A program made the translations under genes and the position numbers. The notes below the pieces were generated by a model, which was not told the origin of the DNA, did not search any database, and saw nothing but the letters and a program-made list of their open reading frames with translations. A stretch of 64,000 bases of DNA from Verrucomicrobiales bacterium (GTDB lineage Bacteria > Verrucomicrobiota > Verrucomicrobiia > Verrucomicrobiales > DEV007), in the NCBI GenBank assembly GCA_002698785.1, contig PAAG01000047.1, positions 434,001 to 498,000 of the forward strand, read 5' to 3'. Below, piece by piece: positions 25,297 to 32,987 of the stretch. The number at the start of each line of letters is the position of its first letter. Position 1 is the first letter of the stretch.

Positions 25297-28200
25297 ATGA
25301 GCAGAAAAGCGTATCCCCTTTTTCTCGCACTCTCCTTTGTGGGGATTTGCGTAGCTTTGGTTTTTTACAAAACAGAGCGAGATCAGGCAATCTCTGCTGA
25401 AACCAGTGCGAGTGAGCAGGCGGCGGCGTCTCTCTCAACGGAAAGCCAACCTGCTGGCGAAGAAATTTCATCGCCCGAGGCCCCGAAGGCTATCGAGCCC
25501 GGTACCGTAGACGATTCCACAGCGGCGCAGAAGTCTACCCGCACTTCAGACGAAAAGCACAAGAGCGTGACCATTTCGGACCAAGCCGCCCAGGCGAAAG
25601 CAGATCAGATCCGCTTTTCAGGGATCACAGGAGCAGATACCGCTATCTCTATACCGAAGTCAGTTATCGAAGACCTGTTTCATTTGTCTCCAGGTGACGA
25701 GTTGACTATCCCCCTGGAACAGCCTCTGACCGGAATTGTGACTCACAACACGATCCATGAAACAGGAGGAAGAGGCTTCGGAATTGCGCTACAGGATTTC
25801 GCCGGCGCTCATTTTTCAATCGAGCAGGACCCTGAAGGTGAAATTTCCGGAAATATTCTGCAGTCAAGAAACACTGATGGCTACAAGGCTTCCGAAGATG
25901 ACTCGGGCGAGAACGTGCTCATCGCCAAAACCCTCACGAGTAACATCGTATGCACTCGTATTCACGAAGACTCTGGAAAGCTCGGGCTCGATCCGGCTCT
26001 TGAAGAGGTAGATGCCGATGCGGTGGCATCAGCAGACGACCCGGAAATGGTGATTCCTGATCTCCAAAGTCGTCCCGGAGCGCGGAGAGTCATCTACCTT
26101 GATTTCGACGGCGAAGTCGTTCAAGGAACTGGCTGGGTAAATGGTGGTCGAATCGACGCCCTTCCCTACGAGAACCAGAACAATATCCCGGGGATTTTTG
26201 CAACGATGTCGGAGGATTTCGCACCCTTCAATGTCAACGTGACCACCATCCGCAGCGTGTTCGATGCAGCTCCTACCGACAGTCGTTGCATGGTCATTTT
26301 CACGCCGACCAACGATGCAGCACCTGGTGCTGGTGGCGTCGCCTTTCTCAACAGTTTTGGTAGCTCAGTCAACTACATGTGCTGGGTCTTCAATCGCGGG
26401 CTGAATGGTGCGGCCGAAGCGGGGAGCCACGAGGTCGGTCACCAGGTTGGTCTACGCCACGATGGCACGTCCTCACGCACCTACTACGGCGGCCACACGC
26501 ATACAGCAACAGGCGTTGAATGGGGTCCCATTATGGGTGCCAGCTATGGACAGAACATCGTGCAATGGTCGCAGGGCGAATACATCGACGCTAATCAGCA
26601 GGAAGACGACTTCGTGAAAATCGTCGACGACCTTCCCTACTTGACCGACGACCATGGTAACTCTCTCGGAACAGCAACCAATATACCGACCGACATCTCC
26701 CAGACATTCTCGCAAACGGGTATCATAGAGCGAAGAAACGATGTCGATGTATTCCGCATCGATATCAACGACGACGGCACCATCACCGCAAGTGCCGATC
26801 CTGCATCGACCTATCGCAACCTCGACGTTAGTTTGGAACTTTTGGATGCATCAGGGAACACCTTGGATTCCGATGCACCGGCTGGTCCCTATGATGCCTC
26901 TGTAAGCGCGAGCGGCCTTGCTGTCGGCACCTATTATCTCCGAGTAACCAGTTCTGGACTGGGGGCGACGGGATTTTCGGAGAATGGATACAACACTTAC
27001 GGAAGCCGCGGCCGATACACACTTACCGGCACGTATCCCTTCCTCCTCATTCCCGACGTTCCAGCCGGGCTTTCGGCAACGGACGGCACCTCCACCGAGA
27101 ACGTATTCGTATCGTGGAATAGCACAGAAGACACAGACGGCTATCGCCTCTACCGAAACACGGTGGACTCTGAAGCAGGAGCAACACTCGTCGCCGACGT
27201 TACCGGCACCTCTTACACCGACACGACGGCGCTGCACAACGTCACCTACTACTACTTCATCAGCGCATACAACACTCAGGGCGAATCCGCTCTTTCTCTC
27301 TCTGAGACAGGGTTCCGACGCCTCCCTCCACCGCAGGTGCCTAATGCAGTTTCAGCCTCCGATGGTTCCTCAACCTCCTATGTGAGGATCAGTTGGGCTA
27401 TTGCCAACTACGCCTATTCATACGAAATCTGGCGAAACTCGGTGAATTCGACATCCGGCGCCTCAATGATCGCCACCACCTCTTCCACGAGTTACGATGA
27501 CACCACCACGCCCGCGGGAGAGATATTTTACTATTTCGTTAGAGCCGTAAATCCAGAGGCAACATCAGCCTACAGCAACGGAAACTCCGGCTACAAAGAC
27601 ATCCCCCCTCCCGCCACTCCAACCGGTGTCGTTGCTTCCGACGGAATCTCAAATCAATACACCGAAGTCAGTTGGAGTTCAGTCGCCCTGGCCGCTGGCT
27701 ACTATGTTCTGAGAAATACAACCAATTCAGCAGCCGGAGGAACTCTCGTCGCACAAGTGGACTCCTCAATTACCTCCATTCAGGACTTCGGAGGTGCTGG
27801 CGGTGTCGTCTACTACTACTTTGTTAGAGCGTTTAACGAGAATGGAAATTCAAACTTCAGCGCTTCCAACACCGGGTATCGTCTCGTAGCGCCACCCACT
27901 ACCCCAACCAATGTAACGGCCACTCGTGCGGAGTTCGAAAATGCGATCCGTGTTGATTGGGCGGAAACATCAGAAACGACTCAATACTATGTGTACAGAA
28001 GCTCTGAGAATGATCCTGACACAGCCATTCTGAGGGAAAAAGTCACCAACAACCGGTACTACGACCCCGATGCTCTTCCCGGCAGAGTGTACTACTATTT
28101 CATCAGGTCGGAGAACAGTGCGGGCACATCAGCTCTTTCTTTGGGAGCCCTCGGATTCGTTGCCGCAGCGGACCCCGAAGACGACGCTTACGAAAACAAC

Positions 28201-29031
28201 GACGTCTTTGAGTTTGCTCAGCCCATCACCCGGGCTGAGAACGAATGGCTGTCAGAATTTGATGGCCCCGGATTCTCCAGGGATGCAGACTGGTTCTGTT
28301 TCGAACTCGATCCCACATCCGACCAGATTGACGTGATTCTCTCCACGGAGTTCACCGCCGAGATCGTTGGTCTGGACCTCTACGACGAGTCGGGCAACCT
28401 TCTCGACTCCGGAGCCGAAGGTGCCAACTCCTTTGTGACAATCAGCTACGAAGGAGCTACTCCCGGAGCGACCTACTATGTTGCGGTGACGACCTCAGAT
28501 TACGCAGGTTTGGAATACGATCTCATCTGGAAATCCATCGACCCTGGTGAGAGCGACGCTGTTGTTGATGAGATGATTGGCTTCAGTTCGACCAGACAGA
28601 TAGGGGATGGCGTTGTCAACGAATCGGCCGCGGCACAGACAATCACCAGTATCAGCAAAAGCCGAAGGACCCATAAGGCTTACTTTACGATTGAGAACGA
28701 AAGCGCCGGCACTCAAAAATACTACACCGGTGGAAATGGCGGCAGCCGATTTTTCAGCGTTACCTACCTCCAACTCATCAACGGAACTTGGCAGAATGCC
28801 ACAGGCGATGTGATTCGGCATACAGCAGAGAGTAACCTGCAACCTTTTGAATCGAGCGATTTCCAGGTATTCGTTCGACCGGGAAAATTCAACAAGACCA
28901 GGACAAAGTATCACTTCGTCGTCCTGAAAACCGAACTGGAGTCCTTCCCTGACGTTGTCGATACGAATCGACTGAATGTCATCAAGCAGGGCAAGAAGAA
29001 GAAGCGCAAGCGCAGAAAAAAGCGTCGCTGA
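25297..29031 (+). CDS. Secreted metzincin-like metalloprotease with Fn3 repeats
   Basis: 1244-residue exported protein: signal/anchor segment (about 5-24), Ala/Glu-rich linker, a propeptide-like region, and a zinc metalloprotease domain (about 265-450) with HEVGHQVGLRHD at 378-389, an HExxHxxGxxH/D metzincin site, followed by GPIMGAS as a likely Met-turn. Then come a pre-peptidase C-terminal (PPC)-like domain (about 465-580), four Fn3-like repeats of about 92 residues (585-955), each ending in a YYYFI/V-A-N pattern, a second PPC-like domain, and a last beta domain. The final 15 residues are almost only Lys and Arg. It probably degrades extracellular proteins. It converges on the kinase-like gene six bases later. 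Confidence 0.82.
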   Translation: MSRKAYPLFLALSFVGICVALVFYKTERDQAISAETSASEQAAASLSTESQPAGEEISSPEAPKAIEPGTVDDSTAAQKSTRTSDEKHKSVTISDQAAQAKADQIRFSGITGADTAISIPKSVIEDLFHLSPGDELTIPLEQPLTGIVTHNTIHETGGRGFGIALQDFAGAHFSIEQDPEGEISGNILQSRNTDGYKASEDDSGENVLIAKTLTSNIVCTRIHEDSGKLGLDPALEEVDADAVASADDPEMVIPDLQSRPGARRVIYLDFDGEVVQGTGWVNGGRIDALPYENQNNIPGIFATMSEDFAPFNVNVTTIRSVFDAAPTDSRCMVIFTPTNDAAPGAGGVAFLNSFGSSVNYMCWVFNRGLNGAAEAGSHEVGHQVGLRHDGTSSRTYYGGHTHTATGVEWGPIMGASYGQNIVQWSQGEYIDANQQEDDFVKIVDDLPYLTDDHGNSLGTATNIPTDISQTFSQTGIIERRNDVDVFRIDINDDGTITASADPASTYRNLDVSLELLDASGNTLDSDAPAGPYDASVSASGLAVGTYYLRVTSSGLGATGFSENGYNTYGSRGRYTLTGTYPFLLIPDVPAGLSATDGTSTENVFVSWNSTEDTDGYRLYRNTVDSEAGATLVADVTGTSYTDTTALHNVTYYYFISAYNTQGESALSLSETGFRRLPPPQVPNAVSASDGSSTSYVRISWAIANYAYSYEIWRNSVNSTSGASMIATTSSTSYDDTTTPAGEIFYYFVRAVNPEATSAYSNGNSGYKDIPPPATPTGVVASDGISNQYTEVSWSSVALAAGYYVLRNTTNSAAGGTLVAQVDSSITSIQDFGGAGGVVYYYFVRAFNENGNSNFSASNTGYRLVAPPTTPTNVTATRAEFENAIRVDWAETSETTQYYVYRSSENDPDTAILREKVTNNRYYDPDALPGRVYYYFIRSENSAGTSALSLGALGFVAAADPEDDAYENNDVFEFAQPITRAENEWLSEFDGPGFSRDADWFCFELDPTSDQIDVILSTEFTAEIVGLDLYDESGNLLDSGAEGANSFVTISYEGATPGATYYVAVTTSDYAGLEYDLIWKSIDPGESDAVVDEMIGFSSTRQIGDGVVNESAAAQTITSISKSRRTHKAYFTIENESAGTQKYYTGGNGGSRFFSVTYLQLINGTWQNATGDVIRHTAESNLQPFESSDFQVFVRPGKFNKTRTKYHFVVLKTELESFPDVVDTNRLNVIKQGKKKKRKRRKKRR

Positions 29032-29037
29032 GGAAAG

Positions 29038-31491
29038 TCACCGCGAGGAAACTTTGAGGGACGCCCTCTCAAAGCAGCGATTCGCAATTGAAGCATCGCC
29101 AAGTTCCTGACAAATATCTCCATAGGCCCGAAAGACCTTGCCGAGACGTTCTTTCCACTTGGAACGCAAAGGTTCAGCGATCACAGACTCATTTTCCAGA
29201 ATGGAGTAAGCAGCGTCCGCAGTCTCAACACCTAACAAAGCGAGCTTGAGTCCGGCTTCGTCGTCTCCGTCCATAAACTCCAGATGGCTCAGCCTCGCCT
29301 CTGCCAGTGCGAGAGTACCAGCAACGTGGTCTGGCTGAGCTGCCAACGCTTCTTTCAGGGCTTCGATCCCTTGGACAGACAGCCGGTATCCAGCACTCCA
29401 CCGCGCCTCATTTCTCTCCAGTTCCCCGAGGTGAACCAGGCTCCGGCACAGCAGTACAGCTACCTCGACATCCTCCGGGCTCTCGGTATTCAGCGGGCTC
29501 AACAGTCGCAACCCCTCGTTGTAAAGCTGATCGAGATCCTCTGGCTCCGCTTCCATTTGGGCGAACAATTCTCCCAGTTCGAGGTAGCTCGATGCCAACT
29601 GGATACTCTGCAACGCGGAGAAGCCATTCACTCCCCGCAGTTCTTCCAGAGTTTCCATCGCTGCCACGTGTGCATTGATTGCCTCTTCTGTGCTTCCCGT
29701 TTCGCGCAGGGAAAATGCGGCCCGAAACTGCAATTTCCCAATCAACTCAACAATCTCCTCCTTGTTTGCAGCCGTATCGCGCAGCGCTGAAGCGAGTTCT
29801 GCGGACTTGGAGTACGCCTGAATCGCATCTCGATACTTGCGATGAGCTTCATACGCCTTTCCCAGCTTGAAAGTTGTTCCTGCGAGTCGCGTGACAACCT
29901 CTTCCGAGTTCGGCTTAAATTCTATCAATCGATCAAAGTGTTCTACCGCTTTTTCAAGAGCCATCATCGACTCGTGACTAATCGGATTGTCCAGAAGCGA
30001 ACTCACATTCTCGAAACTGTCGGCCAATCGCATGTGAATGTCGTAGACCACATCTTGCCTTTTCTGGTATCGCGCAGACACCTCTCTGAAGGTGGTAATC
30101 GCAGCAATAAAATGGGATTCGGCTTTGTCTCTCAGACCAATTCGCTTTTCGATATGCGCCAGACTGTGCAAGGCGCGCGCTTTCTCCAGGGCGCTGTCTT
30201 CTGAACCGCTTTCCCCTTTCTCGACATCCTCAAGAATTTTCACGTAGTAGTCCCTCGATTTTTCGAGATCTTCCTTTCGAAGCGTGGCAACACCACTTCC
30301 TCCCGCATTATCCCCCTGCGCCATTCTTTGAAAGAACGAATCGGCCGCCTCCCGGGAAGACTTCAGATCTGTCACCGTCTCCGCCCACCTTTCATCGAGG
30401 TGCGAAATGTGTGCCTTCTGGGAGAGAACCACCTGATCCAACTCCGTTACCTTGTTCTGGAAAAAGTAGGTTTTCTTCAGGTAGTCGATCAGGTAATAAG
30501 TTGCCCCGAGAAATGAGATTCCCAGAAGCAATGCGACCGCTCTTGCCCCGAACAGTTTAGCTCTCTGCTTCCTCTTCTCCTTTAAGACTCGGTCTTCCGC
30601 ATCCTCCAGGGCAAACTGCTGTTGGAGGCCACGAAATTTGTTCCGAACCTCCCTCATGTCGACCGGCCGTTTTGCTGGATCGAGCTCGAGGCATTGCTCA
30701 ATCACCTCGCGATAGAGCTTAAACTCCCTGCTGACGCCAAATGACATTCCCCACGAAATATTCGGACAATCGTAGACTTCGGTCACATAAGCACCAAAAT
30801 CGATTCCGACAGGTCTACCGCCGCTGGATGTGCAATCATGTTCCCACTGCTTGATGTATTTGGTCCCCCGGGGCAGGTGACCGTTCAGTAGCCAGTAGGC
30901 AACCAGCCCAAAACTGTAGACCTCCCACCTCTGCATGTTTCCATTGTCCCAGCCCCGCCCACCGTCGCATAGCTGATCGGGTGCAGCAAAAAAGGTCGAT
31001 GGCCCCAGGTCGATGTGGTGGACGTCTCCCACGAGGCCAGTGCCCATATCAGTAAGGACAGGTCGAAGAGAATTGTTTCGCTCCGCCAGGAAAATATTTC
31101 CCGGATGAAGGTGACCGTGCACCACCCCGTGCTTATGCAAATGCCCGAGGGTCTCCGCCATCTGCCGGATCATGTTCCAGACAACAGGCTCCTTTAACGA
31201 CTTCGGTCGCTCCAGGAGAACTCCATCGATTCGCTCCTGAAGAACACAATACGGAGGACTCGAAAAACGAAAATCATACACCTGCGCCAATCCTTCAGAA
31301 ATCGACTCTTCCACTGGAATACGCTCAAGACGAAGATAGGTGCGCTCCATTAGACGGCGATCAATTGCCATCGAGCTGTATTTTTTCAGCAGAAGAGTCG
31401 ATTCGTGGCCGACCACCTCAAATACATCACCGCACGTCCCGGAGCCGAGAATATTCCCGGTCTCGACCGAGTTCAAATCGATGCCATTCAT
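29038..31491 (-). CDS. Kinase-like membrane protein with TPR-like repeats, catalytic Asp missing
   Basis: 817 residues with a PknB-like kinase fold (about 10-290), one TM segment (about 316-337) and a helical TPR-like region to the end (about 410-800). The glycine loop is GSGTCGDVF (17-25) and a Lys pair follows in LLLKKYS. The catalytic loop, normally HRDLKPxN, reads HGHLHPGN (126-133), with His in place of the Asp base; the DFG motif is DMG (149-151). It is therefore probably a pseudokinase or a very divergent kinase. ATG 31491 is used; a TTG precedes it. In the PVC group such proteins link sensing to large assemblies. Numbers refer to the form beginning at the TTG. Confidence 0.8.
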   Translation of the reverse strand: MNGIDLNSVETGNILGSGTCGDVFEVVGHESTLLLKKYSSMAIDRRLMERTYLRLERIPVEESISEGLAQVYDFRFSSPPYCVLQERIDGVLLERPKSLKEPVVWNMIRQMAETLGHLHKHGVVHGHLHPGNIFLAERNNSLRPVLTDMGTGLVGDVHHIDLGPSTFFAAPDQLCDGGRGWDNGNMQRWEVYSFGLVAYWLLNGHLPRGTKYIKQWEHDCTSSGGRPVGIDFGAYVTEVYDCPNISWGMSFGVSREFKLYREVIEQCLELDPAKRPVDMREVRNKFRGLQQQFALEDAEDRVLKEKRKQRAKLFGARAVALLLGISFLGATYYLIDYLKKTYFFQNKVTELDQVVLSQKAHISHLDERWAETVTDLKSSREAADSFFQRMAQGDNAGGSGVATLRKEDLEKSRDYYVKILEDVEKGESGSEDSALEKARALHSLAHIEKRIGLRDKAESHFIAAITTFREVSARYQKRQDVVYDIHMRLADSFENVSSLLDNPISHESMMALEKAVEHFDRLIEFKPNSEEVVTRLAGTTFKLGKAYEAHRKYRDAIQAYSKSAELASALRDTAANKEEIVELIGKLQFRAAFSLRETGSTEEAINAHVAAMETLEELRGVNGFSALQSIQLASSYLELGELFAQMEAEPEDLDQLYNEGLRLLSPLNTESPEDVEVAVLLCRSLVHLGELERNEARWSAGYRLSVQGIEALKEALAAQPDHVAGTLALAEARLSHLEFMDGDDEAGLKLALLGVETADAAYSILENESVIAEPLRSKWKERLGKVFRAYGDICQELGDASIANRCFERASLKVSSR

Positions 31492-31589
31492 CAAATCAAC
31501 GTTTCAAAGGAGGAAGGAGAAAGGAGGTACCGGAGCAAGCTGTTTGCTCCCGATCACTCGGCGTGAGTGAAGCAAAAAGCGCGCTCCGG

Positions 31590-31615
31590 GTGAATTATAA
31601 TTTCTATAATTTCAC
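31590..31615. repeat. A/T-rich imperfect palindrome
   Basis: GTGAATTATA (31590-31599) faces TATAATTTCAC (31605-31615): the arms are reverse complements apart from one extra base. It lies about 100 bases upstream of the kinase-like gene on its transcribed strand, in the most A/T-rich part of the neighbourhood, so it may be a promoter element or operator. Confidence 0.4.
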
Positions 31616-31662
31616 ACAGAGCTCAAGAAATTATCTAAAACCCGAGAATCAAACAAGAACAA

Positions 31663-31695
31663 TATCGCAAAAATGATGCCGTCTTGCGATAAGAC
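31663..31695. terminator. Possible hairpin after the PocR-AraC gene
   Basis: TATCGCAA (31663-31670) pairs with TTGCGATA (31684-31691) around a 13-base loop, and GTCTT/AAGAC (31681-31695) forms an alternative small stem. It lies 25 to 57 bases beyond the stop of the AraC-type gene, read on the minus strand, so it could end that transcript. No strong T-run follows. Confidence 0.4.
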
Positions 31696-31719
31696 GAACC
31701 AAAAAGCCGGGATTTGAAA

Positions 31720-32622
31720 TCAGGAAGCCTCAGCGAGCTTTCTGCGTTCCCGCACCCGCCATTCCGTCGGGGAGGTTCCAGCCAACTGCTGAAAACTACG
31801 ATTGAACTGAGAAAGAGATCCAAACCCAACATCGTAGGCAACCTCCGTCACCCGTGCATCGGGTTTTCTGAGTCTGCACTTCGCCCATTCCACACGACGC
31901 CGCGTCAGGTATTGCTTAAAAGTGAGCCCGGTAGCCTGCTTAAAGACCTTGCAGAAATGGTGCAGGCTCAAATTCACGTGTTTCGCCACATCAGCGAGCT
32001 CAATTTTATCCGCCAGGTGCGCACTTACGAACTGTCTGGCCTTAATCACCACATCGGGCTCGGAATGCCTCTGTTCCAGGATCAACCTTTCGGCCAGCTC
32101 GGACAGATGCCCCGCAAAAACAGACAGCAGGGTTATCATTCCCTCATACTGATCCTCATTAATTTTGCGCGTCTGCTTCCACGCTGTTTCCAGCCGCTCC
32201 AATTCACTTGGATCGTAGTCCATTTTTACCAATTCCTCCCGCACTCCCTCCCATTCGGCGTCGTCCACATCCCTCGTAAATACTTGGCCAGTAGTCAAAT
32301 ACGCCACCGGAATCTGACCTGCCAGAACCGGAACCGCCGTTTCTGTCAGACCTGCAAAGCACTCAAAGGCCTTCGGTTTTTCGCTGACCTCTTTCACCAC
32401 ACAATGCGCGGCGCGGGCGCACTCCGGACACCGATTGTGCTCATTTAATATCCGGCAGAACGGATTCGCCTTCTCACCATTCGCAGGAGCCATCGCCGGG
32501 TTGTCCGAATGAATCTGCAGATTCATCCCTGTAACCGCCTCGAAGGCAGACTGAAACTGCCCCAATTCGTGAGAATTGCGGATTTTATTGAACAAAACTT
32601 CGGACTCTTTGTAGTCAGCCAT
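31720..32622 (-). CDS. PocR-domain AraC-family regulator
   Basis: 300-residue transcription factor. The N-terminal half is a PocR ligand-binding domain: a helix with FEAVTGMNLQIH, then a Cys cluster (CRILN.., CPECARAAHC, ECFAGLTE) and VPVLAGQIPVAYLTTGQVF. The C-terminal 100 residues form the two helix-turn-helix units of AraC proteins (ELADVAKHVNLSLHHFCKVFKQ.. and VTEVAYDVGFGSLSQFNRSFQQLAGTSPTEWR). PocR domains bind small organic ligands such as hydrocarbon derivatives; the Cys cluster may bind metal or sense redox state. The start is set at ATG 32622. This domain pair is very common in Verrucomicrobiota. It is divergent from the cbb3 oxidase operon, a possible target. Confidence 0.88.
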   Translation of the reverse strand: MADYKESEVLFNKIRNSHELGQFQSAFEAVTGMNLQIHSDNPAMAPANGEKANPFCRILNEHNRCPECARAAHCVVKEVSEKPKAFECFAGLTETAVPVLAGQIPVAYLTTGQVFTRDVDDAEWEGVREELVKMDYDPSELERLETAWKQTRKINEDQYEGMITLLSVFAGHLSELAERLILEQRHSEPDVVIKARQFVSAHLADKIELADVAKHVNLSLHHFCKVFKQATGLTFKQYLTRRRVEWAKCRLRKPDARVTEVAYDVGFGSLSQFNRSFQQLAGTSPTEWRVRERRKLAEAS

Positions 32623-32735
32623 GGTCGACCGGAAATTACGCTGCAAAATCGTAGCAGAACGCAATTTTTGCGCAACCCTTCGCTAAAAATGCGGAGCATC
32701 GCCTCTAGAGCCGATCAAATGTAACGCAGGAAAGA

Positions 32736-32764
32736 AAAGAACCGCTCCTCACCCCCGGTTCTTT
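32736..32764. promoter_or_regulatory. Hairpin in the cbb3 operon leader
   Basis: AAAGAACCG (32736-32744) pairs perfectly with CGGTTCTTT (32756-32764) around an 11-base loop. It ends 13 bases before the start codon of the first small gene of the oxidase operon, so it would cover or flank the ribosome-binding region. A regulatory leader structure is possible. Confidence 0.45.
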
Positions 32765-32777
32765 CTATCCGCGAAAC

Positions 32778-32987
32778 ATGCAAGTCATACTCCTCACAAC
32801 GCTGTTCAGCGTACTCTTCGCTGCGCTCTTCTTACTCCTCTTTGTACGCACGAGGCAGCATACCGGCGGATGCGCCGATCAGGACGCTCTCCTCCCCTTT
32901 TCCGACGAGGCAGGCCCTTCGTCCTCCTTTCAATCTACCAAACCAAACTCGACCACCACCACCTCCTCAAACCATGAGCAGCGATAA
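32778..32987 (+). CDS. Small CcoS-like membrane protein
   Basis: 69-residue protein with one strong N-terminal TM segment (about 2-23) followed by a short polar tail containing the pattern RTRQHTGGCADQDALLPF. Its size, topology and position directly before ccoN resemble CcoS, the small assembly protein needed for cofactor insertion in cbb3 oxidases, but the conserved CcoS residues (GQFDD type) are not clearly matched. The stop overlaps the ccoNO start by 14 bases, so translation is coupled. It may be a true CcoS variant or a lineage-specific oxidase subunit. Confidence 0.5.
   Translation: MQVILLTTLFSVLFAALFLLLFVRTRQHTGGCADQDALLPFSDEAGPSSSFQSTKPNSTTTTSSNHEQR

Noticed and set aside
29032-29037. 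Expected terminator between the metalloprotease and pseudokinase genes
   Set aside because: Only six bases separate the two stop codons, and no hairpin is visible at either end, so no terminator is claimed.
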